This document shows positions 8,089-16,585 of a DNA stretch of 64,000 nt, one piece after another. The stretch lies in assembly GCA_964371055.1 (NCBI GenBank), contig CAYJLF010000002.1, positions 248,001 through 312,000 on the forward strand, read 5' to 3'. The first letter of the stretch is position 1. The number at the start of each line of letters is the position of its first letter. The stretch comes from CAYJLF01 sp964371055 (GTDB lineage Bacteria; Eisenbacteria; RBG-16-71-46; CAIMUX01). Under the pieces are notes generated by a model. It saw only the letters and a program-made list of their open reading frames with translations. It had not been told where the DNA came from and searched no databases. Made by a program: the position numbers and the translations under genes.

Positions 8089-10239
8089 ATGCACATTGGC
8101 TACCGGATGGTCGCGGGCCCGGGCATGCGCCTGGTGTCCGTCCTGGGGCTGGTTGTCCTGTTCTGGGCGTCGGGTCTGGCCGCGCCGCTTCTGGCCGCGG
8201 ACGAAGGGTGGAGCGAGGCGCAGGAGCTGGCGCAGATCCGTCAGATGATCGCGGACGAGGGATTGGATTGGGAAGCGGGTCGGACCGACGTGAGCATGAT
8301 CCCGCCATCCCAGAGGGCTGGTTATCTCGGCCTCATCCCGCTGGCCGAGGACCAGGTCTCGAAAGGGAGCAGCGGCACGCTCATTCCGCTGCCGGAGCGC
8401 GACCTGCCCACCTACTTCGATTGGCGATACGCCAACAGCGAGCATGGCGTCGGTGTGACGTCGGCCAAGAACCAGGGAGGCTGCGGATCATGCTGGGCCT
8501 TCGCCGCCGTGGCCGCCCTCGAGGGGCTCTACAAGATCCGCAACAACGGAACCCAGGTCCTCCTTTCCGAGCAGCAGTGCCTCTCGTGCGACGAGTACGG
8601 CTATAACTGTGAAGGCGGCAACATGGTCGCCTGTTACGACCTCTGGAGCTGGTACGGCGCGGTCCCGCAGACCTGCATGCCGTACTACGGCAACGACGGC
8701 ATCGCCTGCACGATGGACGAGTGCGACGTCAAAGCGCGCATCACCGGCACGCTGGCGGTGGCCTGGAACACCACGGCCCTCAAGACCGCCATCATGACCC
8801 AGCCGCTCGCGGTCACGATCTACGCCGACAACCCGATGTTCTCCTACTCCGGCGGCTGCTACCAGGGACCGAACCTGACCCCGAACCATGCGGTTCTCCT
8901 CTGTGGCTGGGATGACAGCCAGTGCAGCGGCGCGGGCGCGTGGCTGATCAAGAACAGCTGGGGGACGGGCTGGGGCATGAGCGGCTTCGGCTGGATCAAG
9001 TACGGTACCTCCGGGATCGGACGCGAGGGTCGGCTCCTGACCTACGAACCGTTTTCCACCACCAGGGTCGCCTATCTCTCCCACCAGGTGCTGGACGGGA
9101 ACAACGGAGCGCTCGAGCCGGGAGAGACCGCACAGATCGCGGTGACGGTGCTGAACCACGCGGCGGCCAACGCGACCGGCGTGAACGGCATCCTCCGGTC
9201 CCTGACGCCGGGGGTGGTCGTGACCGACAGCGTGGCGGCTTTTGGAGACTGCAACACCTGGTCGTCAAGCGCTTCGCAGGCGCCGCACTTCACGGTCTCG
9301 GCCCAGGGAATCGCCTCGGGCGCGAGGCTCGACTTCGAGCTGGAGATCTCCACGGCGCAGACCGTTTCCACCGTGTCCAGCTTCTCGGACGTGGCGGTGC
9401 CGGTCTCGGTGGTCTACAGCAACGACTTCGAGGGGACGACCACCGGTTGGGCGCACGGGGCGTCACTCGGTGCGGATGACTGGCGTCTCGGCACGCCGCG
9501 CACCTTCGTCGAGCAATGGGACCCGAAGGTTGCCGCCTCGGGCGTGAAGCTCTTCGGCAACGACCTCAATGAGACCTCGGGCGGGAGCTGGGACGGGCTC
9601 TACCAGAACGACAGCAACGTCTGGCTGGAGTCGCCGACGGTCAACTGCAGCGGGCAGACCGGGTGCTGGCTTTCGTTCAAGCGGGTGCTGAACTCCGAGC
9701 GGGGGATCTACGATGTGGCCCGCGTCCTGGTGAACGGCACCGAAATCTGGCGGAACCCGTCGAACTACGATCACATCGACCGGGTCTGGACGCCGATCCT
9801 GACGGACATCCACGAGCTTGCCGACGGCAACGCCGCGGTGAAGGTGCGGTTCGAGATGACCGGTGATCCGGGCTGGCGGTTCGGCGGCTGGAACCTGGAC
9901 GACTTCCGGATCGTCGCGACGAACCTGGATGTCAACGCGGTGCCGCCGGCCGCCGGCGCCGAGCGCATCGCGTTGTCGATCGGCCCGAATCCCTTCTCCG
10001 GCGCGACCGGCATCCGGCTCATCGTGCCCGAGGGCGCCCTCGAGGCGCGCGTGCAGGTGTTCGACACGCAGGGCCGTGCGATCAAGTCGCTCTATACGGG
10101 GGCGCTCGATCCGGGGCTGCACCAGCTGACCTGGGTCGGTTCCGATGACGCGGGGAATCGCGTGTCGGCCGGGACTTACTTCGTGCGGGCCGAGGCGGAC
10201 GGACAGGTCACGCGCGGAAAGGTCGTGCGGTTGCCGTAG
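8089..10239 (+). CDS. Secreted papain-like (C1A) cysteine peptidase with FlgD-like C-terminal domain
   Basis: The protein has 716 residues. A signal peptide (VLGLVVLFWASGLAAPLLAA) and a propeptide-like stretch lead into the C1A domain. The oxyanion Gln129 is in KNQGGCGSCWAF with nucleophile Cys135. The His267 partner is in PNHAVLLCGWDD and Asn289 in IKNSWGTGWG, so the catalytic set is complete. Several extra Cys suggest disulfides. From about residue 330 come Ig/CARDB-like beta modules and a lectin/jelly-roll-like segment. The last 85 residues are a FlgD-like Ig fold (IGPNPFSGATGIRL, then SAGTYFVRAEADG), the tail that in Bacteroidetes-related groups serves secretion or cell-surface sorting. 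A GAGGAG Shine-Dalgarno precedes the ATG. Likely an extracellular protein-degrading enzyme. Confidence 0.9.
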   Translation: MHIGYRMVAGPGMRLVSVLGLVVLFWASGLAAPLLAADEGWSEAQELAQIRQMIADEGLDWEAGRTDVSMIPPSQRAGYLGLIPLAEDQVSKGSSGTLIPLPERDLPTYFDWRYANSEHGVGVTSAKNQGGCGSCWAFAAVAALEGLYKIRNNGTQVLLSEQQCLSCDEYGYNCEGGNMVACYDLWSWYGAVPQTCMPYYGNDGIACTMDECDVKARITGTLAVAWNTTALKTAIMTQPLAVTIYADNPMFSYSGGCYQGPNLTPNHAVLLCGWDDSQCSGAGAWLIKNSWGTGWGMSGFGWIKYGTSGIGREGRLLTYEPFSTTRVAYLSHQVLDGNNGALEPGETAQIAVTVLNHAAANATGVNGILRSLTPGVVVTDSVAAFGDCNTWSSSASQAPHFTVSAQGIASGARLDFELEISTAQTVSTVSSFSDVAVPVSVVYSNDFEGTTTGWAHGASLGADDWRLGTPRTFVEQWDPKVAASGVKLFGNDLNETSGGSWDGLYQNDSNVWLESPTVNCSGQTGCWLSFKRVLNSERGIYDVARVLVNGTEIWRNPSNYDHIDRVWTPILTDIHELADGNAAVKVRFEMTGDPGWRFGGWNLDDFRIVATNLDVNAVPPAAGAERIALSIGPNPFSGATGIRLIVPEGALEARVQVFDTQGRAIKSLYTGALDPGLHQLTWVGSDDAGNRVSAGTYFVRAEADGQVTRGKVVRLP

Positions 10240-10248
10240 CCGCAGGCG

Positions 10249-10286
10249 CGAGCGGCGGCGGTTCCTACGAGGGGCGCCGCCGCTCG
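10249..10286. terminator. Bidirectional terminator-like hairpin
   Basis: CGAGCGGCGGCG (10249-10260) pairs perfectly with 10275-10286 across a 14-base loop. It lies between the convergent C1 peptidase and HDOD genes and overlaps the last codons of the HDOD gene. There is no long T-run, as expected in such GC-rich DNA. Confidence 0.55.
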
Positions 10287-11731
10287 AACGCGAATCCCAG
10301 GTTTCCCGTGATCGCCTCCAGCCAGGCCTGTTCCTGCTTGCTGAAGGGCGGATCTTCGGTCCGGCAGAGGAACTGCAGTCCGATCGGGCGCTCGTGGGCG
10401 ATGATCGGAGCCATGACGATGTGGCGCGCCCGCAGCTCGACCGCGACCGGAAGATTCCACGCCTCTCCCTTCGGCTCGCCCCGCCATGCGTTCCGGCTGA
10501 TCAGGCACTGCACGATCGGCGAGGTCCGGCGGTTCATGTCCGCGGTCAGGATCGAGGGGGGGAACTTCTCGCCGCGACCCGCATGGAAGCGGCCGCGCAG
10601 CATGCTCTGACCGGCGTCGAGCAGCGCCAGGATCACATGGTCCGGTCGCAGGACCCGGAAGGCCGCCTCCTGGGCCATGAGCAGCAGGTGGTTGACGTCC
10701 GCGCCGCGTCGCACCAGCCCCATCATCTCGGTGAGGTAGTTGCCGATCGCCAGTTCCGGCGCCTCGCCCCCCTCGTCCAACTCGTTCTGGGCCGAGCCCA
10801 GGGTCAGCCCGGCGGCGACCTGGGCGGCGCTGACCCGGCCCCACTGCACGATCTTGACCATCATCTCGACGTCTCGAGTCGTCAGCTTGAAGAAGCGTTG
10901 GATGTTGGCGTCGTGGTCCGAGGTCTGGCGGACGAGGTCCGCCACGGAAAAGTCGCGGGCGCCCAGGATCGCGCCCAGCCGCTGCTCGGCCGCCGCGAGT
11001 TGGGCCTCGCCGCCGCTGGTGTTGCCGAAGAGCATGTCGGCGAGACGTCCCGCCTCGCGGATCATGTCCGCCCGACGCTGAGAGGTCGGATCTTCCTCGG
11101 AGGGTCGCGCGGCGGTGTTGCCCTCCTCGCCCAGGTGCCAGTGTTCCAGGACCGCGTGGCGGATGACGTCGTACTCCACCCCGAAGATCCGCCGGCATGC
11201 CTCCTCGAAGCTGATCTCCTCGGAGGCCATCAGCTTCTCCGCCTCTTTGTAGGGCTGCGGGAAGGTGTTGGCGAGGACGAGGCGCGGCACCTGTTGCAGG
11301 AGTCCGGCGACGAATCCCTCTTCGGGGCTGGTGTGTCCCTGCCGCCGGTACAGCTCCATCGCGATCGAGCCCGCGAAGTAGGTGGCGGCGTACATACGGT
11401 AGAGATCGGGGGTACGCGCGTTGCCTCCCGCCTGCTTGAAGAGGGACAACCCCAGGGCCAGCGCGCGAATTCGCGTGAAGCCGAGCCGGATGACCGCGGC
11501 CGAGATCGTCTTGACCGGCTCCACTCCGGCGTAGAGGGCCGAGTTGGCGGTCACGAGAAGATTCGTCGAGAGCGAAGCGTCGCGCATGATGACTTCGGAG
11601 AGGTCGGCGAAGGAACTCTCGTCCTTCTCGGTCACCGCGCAGACGTCGCTGACGTTCTTGTCCAGGGCCCGCAGCGTCCCCTTCTCCAGCATGGCGGCCA
11701 GCAGGCGCCGCGGGTCGGGTCGTTCCAGCAT
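10265..11731 (-). CDS. HDOD-domain signalling protein with C-terminal GAF-like domain
   Basis: The protein has 488 residues. The HDOD domain covers about residues 14-215; its signature region is DASLSTNLLVTANSALYAG, followed by ISAAVIRLGFTRIRALALG. HDOD proteins resemble HD phosphohydrolases without the metal-binding residues and usually relay c-di-GMP, motility or stress signals. The segment from about 330 to the end looks like a GAF sensor (HVILALLDAG, then HIVMAPIIAHERPIGLQFLC). The start has no Shine-Dalgarno. TTGACG, 17 bp and TAGCCT end exactly six bases before the ATG, suggesting a leaderless mRNA. No partner gene is adjacent; both neighbours are secreted enzymes. Confidence 0.82.
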   Translation of the reverse strand: MLERPDPRRLLAAMLEKGTLRALDKNVSDVCAVTEKDESSFADLSEVIMRDASLSTNLLVTANSALYAGVEPVKTISAAVIRLGFTRIRALALGLSLFKQAGGNARTPDLYRMYAATYFAGSIAMELYRRQGHTSPEEGFVAGLLQQVPRLVLANTFPQPYKEAEKLMASEEISFEEACRRIFGVEYDVIRHAVLEHWHLGEEGNTAARPSEEDPTSQRRADMIREAGRLADMLFGNTSGGEAQLAAAEQRLGAILGARDFSVADLVRQTSDHDANIQRFFKLTTRDVEMMVKIVQWGRVSAAQVAAGLTLGSAQNELDEGGEAPELAIGNYLTEMMGLVRRGADVNHLLLMAQEAAFRVLRPDHVILALLDAGQSMLRGRFHAGRGEKFPPSILTADMNRRTSPIVQCLISRNAWRGEPKGEAWNLPVAVELRARHIVMAPIIAHERPIGLQFLCRTEDPPFSKQEQAWLEAITGNLGFAFERRRPS

Positions 11732-11737
11732 GGCGGG

Positions 11738-11766
11738 AGGCTACGGCCGGGGCGGAGGGGCGTCAA
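11738..11766 (-). promoter_or_regulatory. Leaderless promoter candidate, TTGACG-17-TAGCCT
   Basis: Read on the minus strand, TTGACG (11766-11761), a 17-bp spacer and TAGCCT (11743-11738) are followed by six bases and the ATG at 11731. The transcript would start at the initiation codon. No Shine-Dalgarno is present, which agrees with this. Confidence 0.5.
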
Positions 11767-11912
11767 TCCGGACCGACTCGGTCATTGAGACCAATGGTCA
11801 CCCGGACCGGGGCATCCAACGAGGGTTCGGCCGGCTGCCGGTCCGGACTGTCGCTGTGACCTGTCCTCTCATCAGCTCGCCGGATCGAAATCACAACCGA
11901 GGAGGAGCCGCC

Positions 11913-13490
11913 ATGAACCCGGATCGACGTCCCCATCCCTCTCTCGCCGCGCCGTCGCCCGCCGTCTCGTCTCCGTCCCGACCATCTCGGCGGATTCGGC
12001 GCGTCGATGGGATGTGCCTCGCCCTGTCACTGGCCCTCACGGCCACCCTGGCGGCCGCCGTGCCATCCGCTGCACTCCAGACCGCGCGCGTGGCCTCGGG
12101 CCTGAATCGGCCGATCTTTGTCACCGCCCCGCCCGGAGACGACCGCCTTTTCATCGTCGAACAGCGCGGCGTGATCAGGATCCTGCAGAACGGTGCCCTG
12201 CTCCCGACGCCGTTTCTGGACATCAATGCGCTCATCCCTGATCCCAGCGACTTCGATGAGCGGGGACTCCTCGGCCTTGCGTTCGACCCCGATTTCGTGA
12301 ACAACCGCAGGTTCTACGTCAACTACATCAGCAACAGCATCGATACGATCATCGCGAGATATCTGGTCTCCCAGGGCGATCCAGACGTCGCGGATCCGAA
12401 CTCCTCCGAGATTCTCCTGACCATCGATCAGCCGTTCAACAATCACAATGGCGGGACGATCGCCTTCAGCCCGCTGGACGGATACCTCTATGTCGGCATG
12501 GGTGACGGCGGCAGCAGCGGGGACCCCGAGGAGCGGGCGCAGAACCCACAGGAGTGGCTCGGCAAGGTATTGCGGATCGACGTCAGCGGGGCGAGCGGCT
12601 ATGTCGTGCCCGCGGACAATCCGTTCGTCGGGAATCCGGCCTATCGGCCAGAGATCTGGGCTCTGGGCGTGCGCAATCCCTACCGCTCGAGCTTCGACCG
12701 GCAGACCGGAGACCTGTGGATCGCGGACGTGGGCCAGAACCTGTGGGAGGAGATCAGTTTCGAGGCGGCCGGCAGCGGCGGGGGCTTCAACTACGGCTGG
12801 GACATCATGGAAGCGAACCACTGCTTCGAACCGCCCAGCGGCTGTGACCAGACCGGCCTCGTCCTGCCGATCCACGAGTATTCGCACAACGAGGGTTGCT
12901 CGATCACCGGCGGCTGCGTCTATCGCGGCGCGGCGATCCCGTCGCTGGCCGGTACCTACTTCTTCGCCGACTACTGCACGAACAAGATCTGGTCTCTGCG
13001 CTACGACGGCCAGTCGGTCTCGGAGTTCACGGACCGGACGGTGGAGCTGGCGCCGGGGGGAGGCCTCTCGATCGGCGCGATCTCGGGCTTTGGGGAGGAC
13101 GGTGACGGCGAGCTCTACATCGTCGATCGCGGGAGCACGACCACGGGAGAGGTCTACAAAATCCTGCCTGACCCCGCGGGAGCGCCGGATCGTCCGGGGA
13201 CCGGAGCGATCGAGGGACTGAAGTTCCGTTCGGCGGCCCCCAACCCGGCTCGCGCCGCGGTCCGCTTCGAGCTGGAGTCGTCGCGGCCGGGCCCGTTGTC
13301 AGTCTCGATCGTGGATGCGGCGGGACGGGTCGTCCGGGAGTTGAGCGCTTCCGTCGCGCCGGATGGTTCGGCCGGGTTGAGCTGGGACGGACGTGATCGG
13401 ACCGGCCGGGACCTGCCGGCCGGTTCCTACTTCGCCCGGGCCGCGCAGGACGAGATGCGCGTGACGCGGCGGATCAGTCTGGTGCGATGA
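11913..13490 (+). CDS. Secreted PQQ-dependent sugar dehydrogenase-like beta-propeller with FlgD-like tail
   Basis: The protein has 525 residues. About 33 basic and Ser/Pro-rich residues precede a signal sequence (MCLALSLALTATLAAAV). The catalytic domain matches the glucose/sorbosone dehydrogenase (GSDH/Hhip-like) six-bladed propeller: PPGDDRLFIVEQRG, GLLGLAFDPDF, NHNGGTIAF with its His, MGDGGSSGDP and GVRNPYRSSFD. These enzymes oxidise aldose sugars in the periplasm using PQQ and calcium, but many homologues are uncharacterised. The final 85 or so residues form a FlgD-like Ig domain (AAPNPARAAVRFEL, then PAGSYFARAAQ). The ATG at 11913 was chosen because GGAGGAG lies five bases upstream; an in-frame ATG at 12012 directly before the hydrophobic segment is the alternative. 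No PQQ synthesis genes are in the window. Confidence 0.85.
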   Translation: MNPDRRPHPSLAAPSPAVSSPSRPSRRIRRVDGMCLALSLALTATLAAAVPSAALQTARVASGLNRPIFVTAPPGDDRLFIVEQRGVIRILQNGALLPTPFLDINALIPDPSDFDERGLLGLAFDPDFVNNRRFYVNYISNSIDTIIARYLVSQGDPDVADPNSSEILLTIDQPFNNHNGGTIAFSPLDGYLYVGMGDGGSSGDPEERAQNPQEWLGKVLRIDVSGASGYVVPADNPFVGNPAYRPEIWALGVRNPYRSSFDRQTGDLWIADVGQNLWEEISFEAAGSGGGFNYGWDIMEANHCFEPPSGCDQTGLVLPIHEYSHNEGCSITGGCVYRGAAIPSLAGTYFFADYCTNKIWSLRYDGQSVSEFTDRTVELAPGGGLSIGAISGFGEDGDGELYIVDRGSTTTGEVYKILPDPAGAPDRPGTGAIEGLKFRSAAPNPARAAVRFELESSRPGPLSVSIVDAAGRVVRELSASVAPDGSAGLSWDGRDRTGRDLPAGSYFARAAQDEMRVTRRISLVR

Positions 13491-13498
13491 CATCGAGC

Positions 13499-13526
13499 GC
13501 GGCCGGACCCCGTCTGGACCGGCCGC
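13499..13526 (+). terminator. Terminator-like hairpin after the sugar dehydrogenase gene
   Basis: GCGGCCGG (13499-13506) pairs with CCGGCCGC (13519-13526) across a 12-base loop, 8 bases after the stop codon. No T-tract follows. Confidence 0.4.
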
Positions 13527-13565
13527 CCTTCGCATGACCTCTATTCTCGGCCATGCTCCAGCCCA

Positions 13566-13594
13566 TTGCCCCCCTCAGCGCCATCCGCTAGCGT
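13566..13594 (+). promoter_or_regulatory. Leaderless promoter candidate, TTGCCC-17-TAGCGT
   Basis: TTGCCC (13566-13571), 17 bp and TAGCGT (13589-13594) are followed by exactly six bases (GAGTAC) and the ATG at 13601. The start lacks a Shine-Dalgarno. The geometry is the same as at 2798 and 11731. Confidence 0.5.
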
Positions 13595-13600
13595 GAGTAC

Positions 13601-14629
13601 ATGTCCACTTCGGTCGAGCATCATCCCGCCCGCTGGTGGCGGCGCGAGGAGGATGGCCGGATTCTCTGCCGGCTCTGTCCCCGCGACTGTCGACTGGCGG
13701 AGGGGCAGGCCGGCTTCTGCTTCGTCCGGCGCAACGAAGGGGGCGAACTGGTCTCCCTCGCCTATGGGCACCCCAACGGCTTTGCCGTCGACCCGATCGA
13801 GAAGAAGCCGCTCAGCCATTTCCTGCCGGGGACAGGCATCCTCTCCTTCGGCACGGCCGGGTGCAACCTCGGCTGCCGCTTCTGCCAGAACTGGGACCTG
13901 TCGAAGACCCGGATCGAGGACCTGCGGACCGTCGAGGCGACGCCGGAGCAGATCGTGGCGCTGGCCCGTCGCGAAGGATGCCCGTCGATCGCCTACACCT
14001 ACAACGATCCGATCATCTTCGCCGAATTCGTCATCGACACCGCGCGTGAGGCCCGCGCGGCCGGGATTCGCAATGTCCTCGTGACCAACGGCTATATCAC
14101 GCCGGAGGCGCGAGAGGAATTCTTCCAGGACATCGACGCAGCCAACGTCGATCTCAAGGCGTTCACCGAGACGTTCTACCACCAGCAGGCGGCCGGCCAT
14201 CTCGCGCCGGTGCTGGATACCCTCTCCTGGCTCCGCCGTGAGACCGAAGTCTGGCTCGAGGTCACCACGCTTCTCATCCCCGGACTGAACGACGGCGAGG
14301 AGGAGATCCGCGCGGAGTGTGCCTGGATCCGGGAGCACCTCGGCGTGGAGGTGCCGCTGCACTTCTCCGCGTTCCACCCGTCGTTCCGGATGCTGGAGCG
14401 GCCGCCGACGCCTCCCGCCACGCTGATCGCGGCGCGGAAGATCGCGCTCGCGGAGGGGCTGCGCCACGTCTACACCGGCAACGTCCACGATCCGGCGGGG
14501 CAGACGACCTGGTGCCCCGGCTGCGGCGCGGCCCTGATCGAACGGGACTGGCACTCGATCCGCCGCAATCGTCTCGACGCGGGCGCCTGCCCCAAGTGCC
14601 GCACGCCGATCGCCGGCGTCTGGATCTGA
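13601..14629 (+). CDS. amrS: AmrS-type (AmmeMemoRadiSam) radical SAM protein
   Basis: The protein has 342 residues. The N-terminal Cys motif CRLCPRDCRL is followed by Gly-rich GFCFVRRN. The radical-SAM cluster ligands Cys88, Cys92 and Cys95 sit in GCNLGCRFCQNWD. The C-terminal half ends in a zinc-ribbon-like pair (WCPGCG and CPKC). The length and layout match the pyruvate-formate-lyase-activase-like member of the AmmeMemoRadiSam system, whose biochemical role is unknown. It usually sits beside AMMECR1 and Memo genes; neither is visible here. No Shine-Dalgarno; a TAnnnT-N6-ATG arrangement supports leaderless expression. The HAD gene follows after 21 bases and may be cotranscribed. Confidence 0.85.
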   Translation: MSTSVEHHPARWWRREEDGRILCRLCPRDCRLAEGQAGFCFVRRNEGGELVSLAYGHPNGFAVDPIEKKPLSHFLPGTGILSFGTAGCNLGCRFCQNWDLSKTRIEDLRTVEATPEQIVALARREGCPSIAYTYNDPIIFAEFVIDTAREARAAGIRNVLVTNGYITPEAREEFFQDIDAANVDLKAFTETFYHQQAAGHLAPVLDTLSWLRRETEVWLEVTTLLIPGLNDGEEEIRAECAWIREHLGVEVPLHFSAFHPSFRMLERPPTPPATLIAARKIALAEGLRHVYTGNVHDPAGQTTWCPGCGAALIERDWHSIRRNRLDAGACPKCRTPIAGVWI

Positions 14630-14650
14630 GTCACCGATCCGCGAGGCAGG

Positions 14651-15334
14651 ATGGAGCTCTTCTTCGATCTCGACGGCACGCTGACCGATCCCGGCGAGGG
14701 AATCACGCGCTGTATCGCGTCTGCGCTCGAGGGGATGGGACGTCCGTCCCCGAGCCTGGAGTCGCTGCGGCGGTGGATCGGGCCGCCCTTGTGGGAGTCC
14801 TTCCCCGTGTTGCTGGAGACCGAGGACCCGATCGAAGTGCGGCGCGCGGTCGACCTCTACCGCGAGCGCTTCACGACGGAGGGGATGTTCGAGAACCGCA
14901 TCTACCCCGGGATTCCCGCCGGGCTGGCCGCGCTGAGGGCGGAGGGGCATCGCCTCCGGGTCGTGACGGTGAAGCCGCATCTCTACGCCGGGAAGATCCT
15001 CGAGCACTTCGGCCTGGCGTCCCTCTTCGAAGGGGTTTATGGATCAGAGCTCTCGGGGGAGAACTCGGACAAAGCCGGGCTGATCCGGCTGGCTCTGACC
15101 GAGAACGGCATCGCGGCGGGCGAGGCGTGGATGGTAGGCGACCGCCGCCATGACATCGAGGGCGCTCGGGCCAACGACGTCGGCGCGATCGGCGTCCTGT
15201 GGGGATATGGTTCGGCCTCGGAACTGCGCGAAGCCGGGGCCGACGCCTTGATCGGGTCGATCGAGGAACTCGGCCCGTTGCTGCGCCACAGCCGGCGGCC
15301 GGCGCGGGGGAATGACGGATGCATGGACGACTGA
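14651..15334 (+). CDS. HAD-superfamily phosphatase, phosphoglycolate phosphatase-like
   Basis: The protein has 227 residues. HAD motif I is FFDLDGTLTDPGEG, with nucleophile and acid Asp at residues 6 and 8. A helical cap domain follows (about 20-80). The Lys of motif III lies in the EFSPES-equivalent region ENSDKAGL, and motif IV is MVGDRRHDIEGA. Family members hydrolyse phosphoglycolate or related small phosphate esters, or pyrophosphate; specificity cannot be read from sequence. The ATG follows GAGGCAGG. The 3' end overlaps the start of the small membrane-protein gene by 16 bases. Confidence 0.85.
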   Translation: MELFFDLDGTLTDPGEGITRCIASALEGMGRPSPSLESLRRWIGPPLWESFPVLLETEDPIEVRRAVDLYRERFTTEGMFENRIYPGIPAGLAALRAEGHRLRVVTVKPHLYAGKILEHFGLASLFEGVYGSELSGENSDKAGLIRLALTENGIAAGEAWMVGDRRHDIEGARANDVGAIGVLWGYGSASELREAGADALIGSIEELGPLLRHSRRPARGNDGCMDD

Positions 15335-15564
15335 AACTCGTGGCCGCGATGGTGACTCTCGTCTCAGCCGTCATGGCGGCGGCGCAGCTGGCCGGCCAGG
15401 TGAGTCGACCGGCTCTGATCGGAACCTGCGCAGCCTTCTTCGCCGCGGGGGCGGCGATGGTGCATGCGATCAGGGGACGCCGGGACGCGCGCCCGGCGCC
15501 TCCTGCCCCGCCGGTGCACGTCAACGAGGGCGACGCAGCTCGACCAGCAGGTGTCGCGGAGTGA
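15319..15564 (+). CDS. Small two-helix membrane protein, unknown
   Basis: The predicted product has 81 residues and two hydrophobic helices (about residues 6-27 and 33-51), a basic loop and a Pro/Ala-rich cytoplasmic tail. It overlaps the HAD gene by 16 bases in another frame and runs 44 bases into the 3' end of the convergent methyltransferase gene. No family is recognised. The hydrophobic pattern argues for a real gene, while the double overlap is a reason for caution. Confidence 0.45.
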   Translation: MHGRLKLVAAMVTLVSAVMAAAQLAGQVSRPALIGTCAAFFAAGAAMVHAIRGRRDARPAPPAPPVHVNEGDAARPAGVAE

Positions 15565-16585
15565 GCCGGCGCTGCGAGACGAACTCGAGCCCGGCGCTCT
15601 CTCCCCAGCTACGGATCTCGCCGGGGGTGTAGGTCCGCCCGCGCGGCGTGCCGGCCAGCATGTTGACGGCGAAGAGCGCTCCTTCGCGGGGAAGGGAACG
15701 ATCCTCCTCGACCGTGTTCTCCTGCACGATGATCCGTCCGCCGGGGGAGATGAACGGATAGAGCTTCTTGAGCAGCATCCGGTTCTCGTCGGGGCCCTCG
15801 GCGTGCAGCACCGCCGAAATCAGGACCAGGTCGAAAAGCGGCAGAGCGTCCGGCGCGGGGTCGGAGAAGAAGTCCCAGGGAAGGTATCGGATCCTCTCCG
15901 CCACGACGGACCCCGCCTGGACGCGCCGCGCCACCTCGAGAGTGAGGGGGAGGTCGATCAGCCAAGGTTCGATCGCGGGGGAGCGGCGGGCCATCTCGGC
16001 CAGGTAGTGCCCGGGGCCGCCGCCGAGATCCGCCGCGGTCCGGACGTCGGTCAGGGCGATGGCGTCGATCACCGTGGCGGCCATCTTCGATCCGCCGACG
16101 TACATCGCGCGGATGAAGCTCTCATTCTGCCGCGGATCGGAAAGGATCGCGCGATCCTCGTCGGTCACCGGGGCGCGACCGGTGATCCGGTCCTCCAGCA
16201 GCGCCCAGTTGCGGAAGACGCGATTGCGATGCCGGAGCATCCAGGCGAAGTGGCCGCCTCGATCGGTCCGGAGCAGCGTCTCGTATTCGGGCCGGTTGTG
16301 GTAGCGATCGCCTCGCTTCGCGACGACCTCGATGGCGGCGAGCGCGTCGAGCAGGATTTCGACGCCGCGCAGGTTGCCGCCGATCGAGGAGGCCGCCTCG
16401 CTCGCGGTGGCGCCGCGTTCGAGGTCAAGATGATCGAAGATCCCCAGCTCGACCCCGGCGAGGAGGATCTTCGCCTCCATGAACGAGCCGGCGAGCTGGT
16501 TCAGCCGGTCGGCTGCCCCGGAGTCGCCGGCCGGTGCGGCGGCACCTCCCACTCGGTCTCGCGCCTCGGAAGCCCTCTCAGTCAC
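15521..16585 (-). CDS. SAM-dependent O-methyltransferase (acetylserotonin/hydroxyneurosporene OMT family)
   Basis: The protein has 354 residues. An N-terminal winged-helix dimerisation domain (about 25-115, including KILLAGVELGIFDHL) precedes a Rossmann methyltransferase domain. SAM motif I is DLGGGPGHYLAEMA (about residue 180), and motif II/III is LFDLVLISAVLHAEG. The domain order matches the small-molecule O-methyltransferase family that includes plant COMT-like and bacterial carotenoid or polyketide enzymes. The substrate is unknown. The start is GTG, overlapping the upstream thioredoxin stop by eight bases (GTGACTGA), so translation is probably coupled. Confidence 0.85.
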   Translation of the reverse strand: MTERASEARDRVGGAAAPAGDSGAADRLNQLAGSFMEAKILLAGVELGIFDHLDLERGATASEAASSIGGNLRGVEILLDALAAIEVVAKRGDRYHNRPEYETLLRTDRGGHFAWMLRHRNRVFRNWALLEDRITGRAPVTDEDRAILSDPRQNESFIRAMYVGGSKMAATVIDAIALTDVRTAADLGGGPGHYLAEMARRSPAIEPWLIDLPLTLEVARRVQAGSVVAERIRYLPWDFFSDPAPDALPLFDLVLISAVLHAEGPDENRMLLKKLYPFISPGGRIIVQENTVEEDRSLPREGALFAVNMLAGTPRGRTYTPGEIRSWGESAGLEFVSQRRLTPRHLLVELRRPR

